Notes: generated from the letters alone by a model not told the origin. DNA of 64,000 nt from Nitrospira sp. (GCA_036984305.1 BQWY01000001.1:558001-622000); one strand, 5' to 3'. Positions 43,459 to 53,559 are shown, counted from the first letter of the stretch. A program made the numbers and translations.

Positions 43459-43728
43459 AGCCTGCTCCTTTTAGGGGGACTCTCGCGCCAAAGCCAGTCA
43501 CTGGAGGCTGAAAATGACCCTGTTTGAGACAGCGCACGAATATGAGGGAGCGAGGCGTCTATAGAGATAAGCCGAACCGCAACGCTACCAATAGCTCGAC
43601 CTTCAGGCGTGCAGCCGGAATGCCGATAGCCGCTGCTCCGCTGGGCACACATCGACCGGTGAGGCGGCTCTGGAACACCAGATGGCTGGTTGCCTATGAG
43701 CGTGTACTGTCCTGTCCGGGTTCAAGCC

Positions 43729-46700
43729 TCAGTGCTTTCGCGCTTGGTCTTCTGCCTGGCAGTTGGCCATCCAGTCCACGGTGAAGTTAGGCCAATTCCT
43801 GATCGAAAAGGCCTCGTACTCCGCTCTCGCGCTGGCCATCAGGTATGACGAAGTCTCCCGTTCCTGCGGTACTTCTGCGAGGGAATTTGGTCCCTCGACC
43901 ACGACCGGGCTTGTCAGCCAGTTGCCGGGTTCTTGCGGTGTCGCATATCGGCCTGCCAGCACGAAACTGCTGTACTGCCCACTCGTCAGGGCGGCGCAGC
44001 GTAGGCTCAGTAACGATTTGGGGACTAAGGTATTATTGGGGAGGGCGACGAGGCGACCGGCCATCTGCGCGGTGGGGGATTGGACATTGACCGTCCCACT
44101 TACGCCGAACTGGGAGGACGCATCAATAACGCTAGCTGGGTCTGCGAGGAGCGAGTTGGTGGTAATTGAAATATTTCCGCCTTGCCCCTGGGTTGCCTGC
44201 GCCACGATCTGGCTATTTTGGAGTATCACCGCCTGCGGATCGATGACGATATTCCCTCCAATCGTAGTGACAGATCCCTGAACGGACGCGTTGAGTTGGC
44301 TATTGGTAAGATGGACGAGATCGCTCGCAAGAATAGTGATGTTGCCTCCGCTCGCCTGAGCCGCCTCGCTGGTGACAGAGCTGTTGTTGCTGATGAACCG
44401 CTGTCCGGCATTTATCGCAATATCGCCGGCGTTTCCTGTCCCTGAGCTCGCCGCGGTGATCGAACTTCCATCGTTCAGACTCACGGATTGACCCGCGGTG
44501 AGTGTGATGGTCCCGCCTGCCCCACCTCCTGAGGTGCTACTGCTGATTCTGGTCCCTTGATCCGCCGTCAAGGTACCCACGTTAAGGACAAACTGTCCAG
44601 CGGGAGCGTTCCCGCTGGTGCCCGTGCTCAAGTGGGGGCTATTGGTCACGTTGAGTGTATCGGCAATGACGGTGATCGTTCCGGGTTGCGTCAATACCGT
44701 GCCACCTTTAACCGTTGTACTCAATTCGGCATTGTAGAGCTGAATCAGGTTGGCAGCATCCGTCGCCTCCGGGCGCACGCCGGAAATCGTCACGGTTCCG
44801 GGTCGTCCGGCGCTGCTCCCCAAAGCCAGGCTTTCGCTGGCGATCAGCGATCGGAATTCACCATCGTTCACCACCGGTTGACTATTATTCGGGGTGCCGT
44901 CAGGATTCACATTCACTCGAAGCGTACCCACGTTGATGAAAATATTTCCTGCTGGAGCCGAACTAGAGGTGAAGGCATAAATCTCCGTTCCGCCCCCGAT
45001 CGTGAGTTGGTCCGCGGTGATGGTAATGGTACCCGGAGGCAACGAGGGGTTGCCGCCTTCCACTGCAGTTGTGATGGACATGTTGTACAGAGAAACAGAC
45101 TGAGCCGCATCGGTTCCTTCCGGATGAATGCCTGAGATTGTTACGGTTCCTGCTGGTCCTCCATCGGCATCGAGTCCGCCGCCAGGACTGTTCAAATAGA
45201 CACGGTCGGCGGTCTGGATCGGTGTGCCATCCGGCCGCGTGTTCACCAACACCTTGTTCGCATTGAGCATAATATTGCCAGCAGGGGCAGCGCCGGCTGA
45301 GGTGGTCACCATCAGAGTGAGATTGCTGAGCGCGATCGTATCCGCAGTGATCACAATGGGTCCCGGCGTTTGACCGGCTGGCGGTAGAGACCCGCTGAAG
45401 ACAAAGGTATCGATTTCGGTATTGCTTAAGGAAACCAGTCGGCCCGGGTCCGTTGTTTCCGGCCCGGGGCCAGAAATGGTGGTGGCTCCCGGTGCACCAG
45501 CCGTTCTGTCCGGCTTTTCGCTCGGCGCTCCAATCAACACTGGTCTCCCATCGACGAACGAGCCATCGGGATTCACATTCGATCGAAGGTTATTGACATG
45601 CAAATGCACGTCCCCTGCAGGCGCCGACCCATTGGCAGTCGTGTACAGTTCCACTTGGTCGCTGAGCGCGAGCGAATCGGCTCTCACTGTGATCCCACCT
45701 GGTGCCGTGGCGCCGGTTCCGCCGAATGAGCGTGCATGAACGATCGCGTCATTAAGACTGACTTCCCGTGCGATACTACCCGGTCCGTTTACACCCTCAA
45801 TTGTGACGTGACCGGCCTTGCCTGCCGATGTATCGAGGCTCGTGCTTGTGGCCTCAATCAACACTCCGGTTTCCGAGATAATCTCGTTGGAAATGAGGCT
45901 CTCGGGTGTGACGTGCAGACGGATTGGGCCCTTGCCGTCCGCGATCATGGTATTCGCATTGAACGTGATGTCCCCGGCCGGGGCGGCGCCGTGTGAGTCC
46001 GTTGTTATATACGTGCCGTTTCCCAGATTAATCGTATCGGCCGTGACCGAAATGCGGGGCGCCAGGTCCATGCCGGAGGGACCTCCAGAGCCGTCGATAG
46101 AGGTTGCCTTAATGGAGGCATTCTCCATGACAAACTTGCCTCCACGAATCACGACATTGCCAGCCGTGCCTGAACTGGTGTCAATACTTGCTTGCGAGAG
46201 CGAGATCTGACCCAAACGACCAAATCCGTTCAGAGTTGGCTGAGTCGAGAATCCAGGCTCCAAGGGAACCACTTCTCCCGGCGAGGCCACGCTGACCAGG
46301 GCAACCGTTCCACCGGGTGCCGTGATGCGGGCGCCTTGCCCTGTAGCCGTGGTTCCAGTGCCTTCGATGACGAGGTCGCCCCCAACGAGCGAGATGCCAT
46401 GACCTGGAGCGACGTCCAGTTGGCTACCTTGGACCGTGATAGCCGCTGGGTGTGCGCCCAAGAATCCGAATGCCGCGACCGGTGCGGTACTTAGCAACGC
46501 ATCCGCTGTTGTATTTGGCACTGCATTGAATTTTGAGTGATCGGCGAATCGCAGGTAATCTGCCGTGGTAAAGGTCGCCATACCACCGACGTTGAGCGAA
46601 GCAGTAGGTCCGAAGAGGAACCCGGCAGGGTTCATTAGAAATAAATTGGCACTTCCAAAGCCTGTGGTTTGTATGGTCCCGAATATCGAGGAGATGTTTC

Positions 46701-47049
46701 CCCCTGTGACCCGACCAAGGATATTGGAGGTGGGGAGCGCCGGTTCGTTTAGAAAGTTGGCGATGGTGCCTGCCGGCACATTGAAGTTGCCGAAGCTATG
46801 GAAGAGATTGGGCCCGTTTCCTGGCCTCGTCCCGCCGGTGATATTCAATTGGGTCGCGCCGTTTGGTCCTGACAACGGCCCACTGATCTGGGTGTTCATT
46901 CCGGAGGCTGTGATGGGGGGAGATTGGGCGGAACAGTCGGGGGTGGGAAGCGTGATGGAGTAGGTGAGCATTAGCAATACAGCCAGACATGCCAGTTGAG
47001 AGGGGAGGGTTTCACGCGATGAATTCATAGACGACACAGATTCCATCAT
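43729..47049 (-). CDS. Two-partner secretion exoprotein (TpsA, filamentous-haemagglutinin type)
   Basis: A 1106-residue secreted adhesin. A signal peptide (LACLAVLLMLTYSITLP) is followed by the TPS secretion domain, with LFHSFGNFNVPAGTIANF, FGTIQTTGFGSANLFLMNPA and GFLFGPTASLNVGG. The remaining 800 residues are beta-helix repeats rich in Gly, Thr, Ser and Asn, with recurring APAGDI and GTITI(T/V)AD units. The C-terminal 90 residues leave the repeat pattern and contain three Cys, as in related proteins of Nitrospira and cyanobacteria. GGAAGGAAGG precedes ATG 47049. It would pass the outer membrane through the TpsB pore encoded at 51091-52899 and act in adhesion or biofilm. Confidence 0.9.
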   Translation of the reverse strand: MMESVSSMNSSRETLPSQLACLAVLLMLTYSITLPTPDCSAQSPPITASGMNTQISGPLSGPNGATQLNITGGTRPGNGPNLFHSFGNFNVPAGTIANFLNEPALPTSNILGRVTGGNISSIFGTIQTTGFGSANLFLMNPAGFLFGPTASLNVGGMATFTTADYLRFADHSKFNAVPNTTADALLSTAPVAAFGFLGAHPAAITVQGSQLDVAPGHGISLVGGDLVIEGTGTTATGQGARITAPGGTVALVSVASPGEVVPLEPGFSTQPTLNGFGRLGQISLSQASIDTSSGTAGNVVIRGGKFVMENASIKATSIDGSGGPSGMDLAPRISVTADTINLGNGTYITTDSHGAAPAGDITFNANTMIADGKGPIRLHVTPESLISNEIISETGVLIEATSTSLDTSAGKAGHVTIEGVNGPGSIAREVSLNDAIVHARSFGGTGATAPGGITVRADSLALSDQVELYTTANGSAPAGDVHLHVNNLRSNVNPDGSFVDGRPVLIGAPSEKPDRTAGAPGATTISGPGPETTDPGRLVSLSNTEIDTFVFSGSLPPAGQTPGPIVITADTIALSNLTLMVTTSAGAAPAGNIMLNANKVLVNTRPDGTPIQTADRVYLNSPGGGLDADGGPAGTVTISGIHPEGTDAAQSVSLYNMSITTAVEGGNPSLPPGTITITADQLTIGGGTEIYAFTSSSAPAGNIFINVGTLRVNVNPDGTPNNSQPVVNDGEFRSLIASESLALGSSAGRPGTVTISGVRPEATDAANLIQLYNAELSTTVKGGTVLTQPGTITVIADTLNVTNSPHLSTGTSGNAPAGQFVLNVGTLTADQGTRISSSTSGGGAGGTITLTAGQSVSLNDGSSITAASSGTGNAGDIAINAGQRFISNNSSVTSEAAQASGGNITILASDLVHLTNSQLNASVQGSVTTIGGNIVIDPQAVILQNSQIVAQATQGQGGNISITTNSLLADPASVIDASSQFGVSGTVNVQSPTAQMAGRLVALPNNTLVPKSLLSLRCAALTSGQYSSFVLAGRYATPQEPGNWLTSPVVVEGPNSLAEVPQERETSSYLMASARAEYEAFSIRNWPNFTVDWMANCQAEDQARKH

Positions 47050-47127
47050 GACGAGCCTTCCTTCCTCGCTGGCTCACGCGATTAGATCGACATGATGCGA
47101 TCCCTGTATGGAGTCTCACGCGTCACT

Positions 47128-47916
47128 TCATCTTTGGCCGGGCCGCAAATCCCAGTCAGCTACCTCGTGAAGATCAACTTGGTGCAGCAGTGCAGCGCGT
47201 TGCCGGTGAAGCGTCTCGTCGAGAGGCCGCAAGGCGATCAATTCGGAGATGACCGCTATCGCGTCGTACCAGAGACCCTGAGCGGCATAAAAGTGAACAG
47301 CCTGCAGAGACATGGGCTCGGGGACCTCACTGGATGCGTATTGAGGAGTGACCCGCTCGATCCAGCCGCTGGCCACTTCGTCGTGGACAGGTGCCGCCAG
47401 ATCAACCAACAAGCTGAGAAACCACCGGTACTCCACGTTCGGTCTGAGCGTGACTCCATGATGTCGGAGACGGACAGCATGGATTCCGGCCCGTTCTGGT
47501 GCGGGCAGGGTCACCGCGCGGATGACCTCCAGCGAATGGACGTCGATCAAGGCGAACAGAACGGGGGCAGTTGTCGGTCGAGAGACAAAAAAATAGACGA
47601 CAGGTTGCCCAGTAGCGGTCAATCCAATGTGCTTGGGCACGAGGGGAATGATTCGGGGTGACTCCACACGTAACGGTTCAGATGCATGGAGATCGAGTTC
47701 GGGATCGCTTCCACTGTGAGTTGCGGCGGGGAGGGATGAGTGAGCCACCTCGCTCATGGTCAGGTCCTGAGACGAGGTCACGACCTCGGTCGGCGAGGCG
47801 GCGCAAGCCAACCAGGCCTCCGATAATGCGACCCAGAGCGACAACAGGATGAGGGTGACCTTCAGGAAGATCCGATGTGCTCGCCGATCACGTGCCACTT
47901 TACATGTCATTTTCAT
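47128..47916 (-). CDS. DUF928 family protein, copy 2
   Basis: A 262-residue secreted or periplasmic protein. A signal sequence lies near residues 15-40 (LILLSLWVALSEAWLACAAS). The DUF928 domain has PVVYFFVSRPTTAPVLFALI, VTLPAPERAGIHAVRL and NVEYRWFLSLLVD, then GLWYDAIAVISELIALRPLD. ATG 47916 overlaps the stop of the previous DUF928 gene as ATGA, so translation is coupled. DUF928 proteins are typical companions of CHAT-TPR and TpsB/TpsA genes in cyanobacteria and Nitrospira; their function is unknown. It is clearly a paralogue of its neighbour, sharing the GLWYDAIAVIS block. Confidence 0.85.
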   Translation of the reverse strand: MKMTCKVARDRRAHRIFLKVTLILLSLWVALSEAWLACAASPTEVVTSSQDLTMSEVAHSSLPAATHSGSDPELDLHASEPLRVESPRIIPLVPKHIGLTATGQPVVYFFVSRPTTAPVLFALIDVHSLEVIRAVTLPAPERAGIHAVRLRHHGVTLRPNVEYRWFLSLLVDLAAPVHDEVASGWIERVTPQYASSEVPEPMSLQAVHFYAAQGLWYDAIAVISELIALRPLDETLHRQRAALLHQVDLHEVADWDLRPGQR

Positions 47917-48764
47917 GGCGAAGGACTCGCCTGTCGATCAAACTCCGCAACTTCGGACAGCCCGATCTGGTCGAGGAGCGTCGCCCGTTGAAGTCGCAAG
48001 ATTCTATCCTTCGGATGCGCGGCGATAAGGTCAGAAATGACCGCAATCGCGTCATACCAGAGTCCCGCATCGGCGTAGAGACAGATGGCGTCCCGAGGAT
48101 CCTTGCACGAAGTATTCAAGAACAGATCTTCCGTGAAGGAGCGTCGTTCGATCACACCCATGGCATGGATGTCCTTCGATCGTGCTTCCGGATCCACCAC
48201 GAGGGAGACGTGCCAGCGATATTGAATGCTTTCTGCCAACACGGGTTCGAAATCGGAAAGCCTGATCACCTGGATCCCCGGACGAGTCGGTGCTGGTAGG
48301 GATCGCTCAAGGAGCGGTTTGTACTGAGTGGTGTCCTCCAGTGTGAACACGACCGGGTAGGAGGTCGGAGACGAAAGGTACCAGTAGAGCGCAGGCCGTC
48401 TCTTCACTGTTTCGCCGACGTGGTCGGCTGGTGCGAGCACTTTCAGGATCGGCTCTCCCTCTTCTCCGCCTCGGAAGCCTCCGTCCACACGCCCCCGTGT
48501 AAAGCTTCGGGCCCGTGGCCTGTAGACCGGCATGCCAGAAGATATGGGGGATCGGCCGGGATCTCCCTCGACAATTTCCCTCGCATCTGGGGCCGCTGTC
48601 CGCCCTCCCTCTTGAGCATCAGCACCGACACAGAGTAGTGCCAAAAGAGCCCCCACACAGAAACGCCATCTCTCCCGTCGCCGGAGTGCGGTCGCTGAGA
48701 ATGATTTTCCGGAGTGAAGCATCATCGTTAGAGCCAATTGTTCAAGATGAGAAATGGCGACCAA
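47913..48764 (-). CDS. DUF928 family protein, copy 1
   Basis: A 283-residue protein. An N-terminal hydrophobic stretch (FCVGALLALLCVGADAQ) is a likely signal peptide. The DUF928 core has PALYWYLSSPTSYPVVFTLE, SLPAPTRPGIQVIRLSDFEP and SIQYRWHVSLVVDPEARSKD, then GLWYDAIAVISDLIAAHP. The frame begins 37 bp inside the end of the CHAT-TPR gene if ATG 48764 is used; ATG 48725 (MMLHSGK) would remove the overlap. It is coupled to the second copy downstream. It probably works at the envelope with the secretion pair. Confidence 0.83.
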   Translation of the reverse strand: MVAISHLEQLALTMMLHSGKSFSATALRRRERWRFCVGALLALLCVGADAQEGGRTAAPDAREIVEGDPGRSPISSGMPVYRPRARSFTRGRVDGGFRGGEEGEPILKVLAPADHVGETVKRRPALYWYLSSPTSYPVVFTLEDTTQYKPLLERSLPAPTRPGIQVIRLSDFEPVLAESIQYRWHVSLVVDPEARSKDIHAMGVIERRSFTEDLFLNTSCKDPRDAICLYADAGLWYDAIAVISDLIAAHPKDRILRLQRATLLDQIGLSEVAEFDRQASPSP

Positions 48765-51079
48765 TAGGCGGGGTGCTCATAGCCGATCTCCGCCATGATC
48801 GTCAGCTGCGCACGTTGCAGGGCTGTGGCTTTGGAGACGCGTCGGTCATGGAGTTGCCGGTAGAACTCCACCACAAGTTTTGACGATGCGTCGTCATTGA
48901 TCGACCATAATGTGGCGAGGGCGCTTCGCGCTCCAGCCTTGATGGCCACTCCGGCCAAACCCAGTGCAGCACGGTCGTCTCCAGCTGCCGTTTCGCAGGC
49001 GCTCAACGTCAATAGCTCCAGCGGCTCCTTCCGGAATTTGAGCAAACCCACGTATTCATCGAGTCGTTCCATGGTGAGTTTGTCGTCATAGGTCAAGACG
49101 AACGAGCGGCCGACCTCTTTTTCAAAGCGACCGTGCGACGCGATGTGGAGTACGGAAATCGGGTGGTCCCTAAGCTCCTGTTCCAGCCGAGCCGTCAGAA
49201 ACTTACTGTTCATCAGTTGATCACCGCCATAGAACGAGCGGACTTTCGTGAGCTCAGCTTTTACATGTGGCAGAGGAGGAAACCCTTGCGTTCCCTCCGT
49301 CAGCCCGCTCGCCAGCAAGGTGACTTGCGTACGTTCGAACGGATGCGGATCCGTCAAGAACAAACCCGGTGTCGTGGCGACGGCGTACTTCGCAATAAGG
49401 AACTGGCTGCCGTCGTGGAGGGCGGCCATCGGGATCGTGCGCAGTGATCCGTCCGGCACGATGACCAACGTATCGATCTCACCGGAGGCGAGAACCTGCT
49501 CCAGCGGTCGCACCAACCAGTCATACAGTTTCTGTGCGTGAGGCAAATACTCTCGTGAGGTGCGTTTTTCCAGCATGTGTCGGAAGCGGTGAACTTCCTC
49601 GTTGAGCTTCGTGGCTGTTACGTTGACGGCCACGCGCGTAAGCTGCCCCTGCATGCTGACGAGCAACTCCATTCGGTCCGAAAAGACAATCGGATAGATG
49701 ACAATCGTGGTCGGAGATATCGTTTCCACCTGCTTCTGTGTGTGTAATGCATCAATACACTCGTCCTTGAAATAATCACGCAGCTCGATGGCCTTCGATG
49801 CCTCCACCGCATCGCGCGCCGCCTTGAGGTAACCCTGTGCAAATTCATCGTCGTCCATTCGGGCGGCGCGATGCAGCAGGAGATCCGCATATTCCACATA
49901 AAGCGGACGCAGTGAATCGGACGCCCCAAGGTCTGAATGCTCGGCGGACAGGGCTACCTCAGGACGAATGGGTTCAAGGGTATACACGGCGTTCCGATAC
50001 GACGCCAAGGCCTCGTCCAATCGATTGAGGGACGCCAGAATCCGTCCCATTTGCCACTGCCATCGATACAGCGATTCTGGCGCGCTCACTGCTTGGGCGT
50101 AGAAAACCGCCTTGCGAGTAAGCTCGGCCGCCTCGTCATATCGATGCTCTGATTCGTAGAGCCGACCGAGGTGCCCCCACGCGTAAGAGGCCATCCGATG
50201 GTCGCCTTGTGATTCTGCAAGTCCGGCGGCCTCCTGTAACAAGTTGGCGGCTTGCAAAATCAGTTGGGCATGAGGATGCGTTCCTTCACCACGCATGCGG
50301 CCAAGCTCTGCCAGTCCGGTCCCGAGCGTGATGAGGAGGGAAGCTTTGTCGTAGGAAGTTGCGAGTGCCGAAATCCGCTCTGTCGCTTCATTGAAGTAGG
50401 CCTCGGCTTCGTTGGGGTGCGCCGTCTGAAGCGCTATTCTGGCGGCATTAAGACGCACCCGAATTGCGAGCAATTCGATGCCTGCCCGGTCGGCAAGTTC
50501 CACACCGTGCCGGCATGTGTTCTGCGCCTCGGTATATCTTTTCTCCACGGCATGCAATACGCACAGGTCGTTCTCAACCGCCGCCCTCACAGTCGGGTTC
50601 CCGGTGCTGTCGGCCAGAGCCTTGGCCTCCTGAAGGAATTGAGCCGACGCCTCGAATTTACGTAAGGAGAGATAAACGCGACCCAATCGGTCCAATACTT
50701 GGGCCGTCCATGCGGGCTGGCCAAGTCGGTTGGCGAGGGCCAGAGCCACTTCGAGCAGGTCCAATGCGTCCTTGGTTTGACCCAGGGCTTGAGCGGCCTG
50801 TGAAGCCTGGACGAGCGCGCGGCTCTGCCCTTCGGGCTGTCCTGTATCACCGTACTGCCGCGCGGCGCTCTTCCATGCGTCCAATGCCTCTGCAAACAAC
50901 CCACGATCGAACGCCGATTGTGCGTCCTGCATGAGCGACTCTACGGCGGCCGGCGAGTGTGAGAGTGCTGCCGCCGCAACGCCCCCCACTCGTGGCCACG
51001 ACGGTAATCCCAAAACGGCCAGACAGACTGCCAGCACAGCCGCCTGTCTGCATCTCCACTTAGCCGTCGGTCTTTCCAT
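48728..51079 (-). CDS. CHAT-TPR protein of the two-partner secretion locus
   Basis: A 783-residue protein from ATG 51079, 12 bp after the TpsB stop. A signal-like segment (AAVLAVCLAVLGLPSWPRVG) begins it. TPR repeats cover about 40-430, with ALDLLEVALALANRLGQPAW and EAAELTRKAVFYAQ. The CHAT domain ends it, with the catalytic His in VLHIASHGRFEKE (near 650) and the Cys in LLTLSACETAAGD (near 695), then AGVAIKAGARSALATLWSIN. Such CHAT-TPR proteins are regularly found between TpsB and TpsA genes, and may process or regulate the exoprotein. The open frame up to 51376 overlaps tpsB and is not used. Confidence 0.87.
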   Translation of the reverse strand: MERPTAKWRCRQAAVLAVCLAVLGLPSWPRVGGVAAAALSHSPAAVESLMQDAQSAFDRGLFAEALDAWKSAARQYGDTGQPEGQSRALVQASQAAQALGQTKDALDLLEVALALANRLGQPAWTAQVLDRLGRVYLSLRKFEASAQFLQEAKALADSTGNPTVRAAVENDLCVLHAVEKRYTEAQNTCRHGVELADRAGIELLAIRVRLNAARIALQTAHPNEAEAYFNEATERISALATSYDKASLLITLGTGLAELGRMRGEGTHPHAQLILQAANLLQEAAGLAESQGDHRMASYAWGHLGRLYESEHRYDEAAELTRKAVFYAQAVSAPESLYRWQWQMGRILASLNRLDEALASYRNAVYTLEPIRPEVALSAEHSDLGASDSLRPLYVEYADLLLHRAARMDDDEFAQGYLKAARDAVEASKAIELRDYFKDECIDALHTQKQVETISPTTIVIYPIVFSDRMELLVSMQGQLTRVAVNVTATKLNEEVHRFRHMLEKRTSREYLPHAQKLYDWLVRPLEQVLASGEIDTLVIVPDGSLRTIPMAALHDGSQFLIAKYAVATTPGLFLTDPHPFERTQVTLLASGLTEGTQGFPPLPHVKAELTKVRSFYGGDQLMNSKFLTARLEQELRDHPISVLHIASHGRFEKEVGRSFVLTYDDKLTMERLDEYVGLLKFRKEPLELLTLSACETAAGDDRAALGLAGVAIKAGARSALATLWSINDDASSKLVVEFYRQLHDRRVSKATALQRAQLTIMAEIGYEHPAYWSPFLILNNWL

Positions 51080-51090
51080 AGCCCCAACTC

Positions 51091-52899
51091 TTAGAGCAGC
51101 CTTACGAAGAGGCCCAGATGCACGCCATAATCCTGTAATGTGTTCCCGACCCGCTCGATGTGATTGAGCTGTTGTCCCCAATAAACTTCGAAGACAGCTC
51201 GTTCCTTCGGCAGAACATTCCAACGCAACCCGATTCCTACGCTTGCGATTGTATTGGGTAACCCAACTACGGGTGTTGTCGTAAATGGGCGGTCGTTGAC
51301 GCCGAGATTCCATCCATGCCCGACGTCCACGAATGGAGCGAGTTGAAACATTGGGTCCCCGCTGGCCCAGCGCCAAATCGGGATGCGGGACTCAATGGAA
51401 GCGAGGAACGCGTTGTCGCGCAATAATGTGACTTCGCGATACCCCCGTACGCTGTACCGTCCGCCAATTGGAACTTGTTCAAGTGGAAACAGGGGGGAAT
51501 TGGTGAGTTGCAGATCCATCCGTCCCAGAAACTGCATGTCCCACCACTGCTTGCCAAGCTGCTTGACAACTTGGGTCTGGCCCAGCCAAGAGAAGAATTG
51601 TCCGTCTGGTACATCGCTATCGGCGTTGATAGTGGCGCCTAGTACATTGAGGCCGACACTAAATCGTGATCGTGCCGATACGACCGTGTCCACTGTGCGG
51701 TGAGTCCAATCCTGAATAAACCGCAGGGCTGAGACCGTCGCGGCCCCATTTTGAAACCCCGGAAACAGATCGATCGGCGTGCTGCCGAAGAGGAAGCTTT
51801 GCGTAAACAAATGTTCGCCAAGGATCGAGAAGGCGACTTCGTCGGTCACGTTCTTAAAGAGTGGCTGCCGAATCCCGAAGCCGATAATTTCCGTGTTGGT
51901 CTTGATATCCAGCGGGTCGAACGGCTCTTCCACAAGTGTGTAGTCGACTCGACGATAGTTGGCAGAAAAGGTCGTGTCATATCGGTTGAATGGCAAGGCG
52001 TAAGACGCATCGATGATAGGAATTGCACCGGCCGACTGGCCATAGGTGAAACCCAACACGTCTCCGTTTCCGGTCAGATTGTCGTCGGCAACCGTGGCTA
52101 GCCCGCGAATCTCACCGACGAGCGGCGTCTGGTAGTTGTCGACTTGCGCCGAAGCATGAAACGGATTTCTGTCTGTGACCCGGACATTGAGTTCGCTTTC
52201 TCCCAGCGCCTTCTCGGGCCGCAGTTCTGCGTTGATACGGTCGATCCGATTGTCCTGTTGGAGCATTTGCAGACGTTCCTGCAGTGGCGGGAGCGTGAGG
52301 GGCGTGGTTACCCCACGTTCCAGCCGGCTCCGGAGGTACTCATCCCGGAACCACTCATTGCCCTCCACGTTGATGCGTGCGAGCTTTCCTTCAACAACCT
52401 GAACCTCCACTACCCCTTCTTTCACATCTTGATCCGGGATGACTGCTCCCGATGTGAGGTATCCTCGGTTGATGTAATGCAACGTCAAGGCAAGGCGAAG
52501 CCGTTCCAAGTCTTCCGTGGTCAGCGTGCGATTTTTGAACGGGGCTGTCACTTCAGCCAAATCGGCATCGGTGAAGACGGTATTGCCGGTCACCTTGACA
52601 TCCTTCACGAAGACCCGGAGGTTGCCCAACGGCATGGTTCCTGGTTCTTCCGGAACGAGCGGTCGAATCGGAGGGAGCGTGGGGCTGGGTGGAGGGTGGG
52701 GACGTTCGAATTCCTCCTTCAGGGGGCCTGGCGGTTCACCGCTTCGGCCTGTGGGGTCGAAGATCGGAGGAGGTACCGTCTGAGCAAAAGCCATGGGTTC
52801 CGTCGAGAGCATGACCATAGCCAACATCGAAAGTATGGATGAATACTCTGCCAACCATGCCGATGCATTATGCGGTAATACGCGCGTGTGATCGGTCAT
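51091..52899 (-). CDS. Two-partner secretion outer-membrane pore (TpsB, ShlB/FhaC family)
   Basis: A 602-residue outer-membrane protein. A signal sequence (SILSMLAMVMLSTEPMAFAQ) and a proline-rich linker precede the POTRA domains (LRVFVKDVKVTGNTVFTDAD; VEVQVVEGKLARINVEGNEW). The ShlB-type barrel then has QVDNYQTPLVGEIRGLA and the conserved VPIGGRYSVRGYREVTLL, and ends in an aromatic Leu-Phe-Val-Arg-Leu-Leu tail. It forms the pore for the TpsA encoded 4 kb downstream. Start ATG 52899 has only a weak ribosome binding site (GGCAGG). A sigma-54 promoter with paired activator sites lies 260 bp upstream, so the whole secretion operon is probably controlled there. Confidence 0.9.
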   Translation of the reverse strand: MTDHTRVLPHNASAWLAEYSSILSMLAMVMLSTEPMAFAQTVPPPIFDPTGRSGEPPGPLKEEFERPHPPPSPTLPPIRPLVPEEPGTMPLGNLRVFVKDVKVTGNTVFTDADLAEVTAPFKNRTLTTEDLERLRLALTLHYINRGYLTSGAVIPDQDVKEGVVEVQVVEGKLARINVEGNEWFRDEYLRSRLERGVTTPLTLPPLQERLQMLQQDNRIDRINAELRPEKALGESELNVRVTDRNPFHASAQVDNYQTPLVGEIRGLATVADDNLTGNGDVLGFTYGQSAGAIPIIDASYALPFNRYDTTFSANYRRVDYTLVEEPFDPLDIKTNTEIIGFGIRQPLFKNVTDEVAFSILGEHLFTQSFLFGSTPIDLFPGFQNGAATVSALRFIQDWTHRTVDTVVSARSRFSVGLNVLGATINADSDVPDGQFFSWLGQTQVVKQLGKQWWDMQFLGRMDLQLTNSPLFPLEQVPIGGRYSVRGYREVTLLRDNAFLASIESRIPIWRWASGDPMFQLAPFVDVGHGWNLGVNDRPFTTTPVVGLPNTIASVGIGLRWNVLPKERAVFEVYWGQQLNHIERVGNTLQDYGVHLGLFVRLL

Positions 52900-53160
52900 G
52901 GTACATGACCTGCCGTGCAGTCAAGCGATCCAGCAAGAATTCCACTGTCCAAGACCAGACCTTGCCTAGCCGAAAGAATATCCGGACCAGGGCACGTGCC
53001 GATGGCTGCTTCCATCGAGAAGAGAGGACGAATATTCGTGATACCGATCTCATACAATCGGGCACGCACAAAGGCGCATTCAGTCACGACGGAGGTCTTG
53101 AGCGCATTCTGCCCGACAGGAAGTCATGGGCAACGCATTGTCCTTCTAATTAGTTAGGGA

Positions 53161-53176
53161 AGCAACGGCTATGCCA
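53161..53176 (-). promoter_or_regulatory. Sigma-54 promoter of the two-partner secretion operon
   Basis: The minus strand reads TGGCATAGCCGTTGCT, a full -24/-12 match. It would give a 250-base leader before tpsB. Confidence 0.87.
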
Positions 53177-53290
53177 TATCCCAAGGATCTGGAGGGCGAT
53201 TTCGGCGCTGAAAAACCCACTAAATATCCGGTGTCAATGCATTGTCCAACGGATTGTTGCGCGGGTATGGAGGAATGGCCCTATTCAACT

Positions 53291-53328
53291 GTATCTATTC
53301 GTTTTGGGAGGAGTATCTCTTCTGATAC
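53291..53328 (-). promoter_or_regulatory. Paired GTATC-N6-GATAC activator sites (cassette 5)
   Basis: GTATC at 53291 with a weak second half, and a perfect GTATC-N6-GATAC at 53313-53328. Starts are 22 bp apart and 115 bp upstream of the sigma-54 promoter. Confidence 0.78.
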
Positions 53329-53433
53329 TGAGAGAATAGTTACAAGGTGCTCCTCATATGTCTCAGAACCTGGAGTGTGACCGCTGGTTGGTTAGGATGT
53401 GCTGGGTAGTTGGGATAACTCAACAGAAGGGCC

Positions 53434-53559
53434 GCGTCGAGGAGGGAAGCTCCGCGACGCGGCTGGGGAGGCGAGGCGGTCGAGGCGGGTGGGATCTGTC
53501 TGGATGGGCATTGTTCCAGAAGAGCTCCCATCATCGGAGCCCAGCGTCATGGGCTCCGC
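53434..53559 (-). ncRNA. Structured RNA region downstream of micro-ORF 3
   Basis: Three hairpins follow each other. CCGCGTCG pairs with CGACGCGG (53434-53464), with an inner GGAG/CTCC. CTGGA pairs with TCCAG (53501-53520), matching the copy at 43028. CGGAGCCCA pairs with TGGGCTCCG (53536-53559), a perfect 9-bp stem. Together they could end the micro-ORF transcript or act as a small RNA. Confidence 0.45.

Larger units (their letters stand above)
43213..43728. other. 516-bp intergenic region with a sigma-54 cassette
   Basis: It contains the sigma-54 promoter (43283-43298) and activator sites (43421-43458) of micro-ORF 2. The part 43460-43728, before the end of the adhesin gene, shows nothing I can support. 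Confidence 0.5.

Noticed and set aside
52896..53087. 63-codon frame overlapping the tpsB start as ATGA
   Set aside because: It needs a GTG start without a ribosome binding site, and its composition is not protein-like; kept as leader RNA of the operon.
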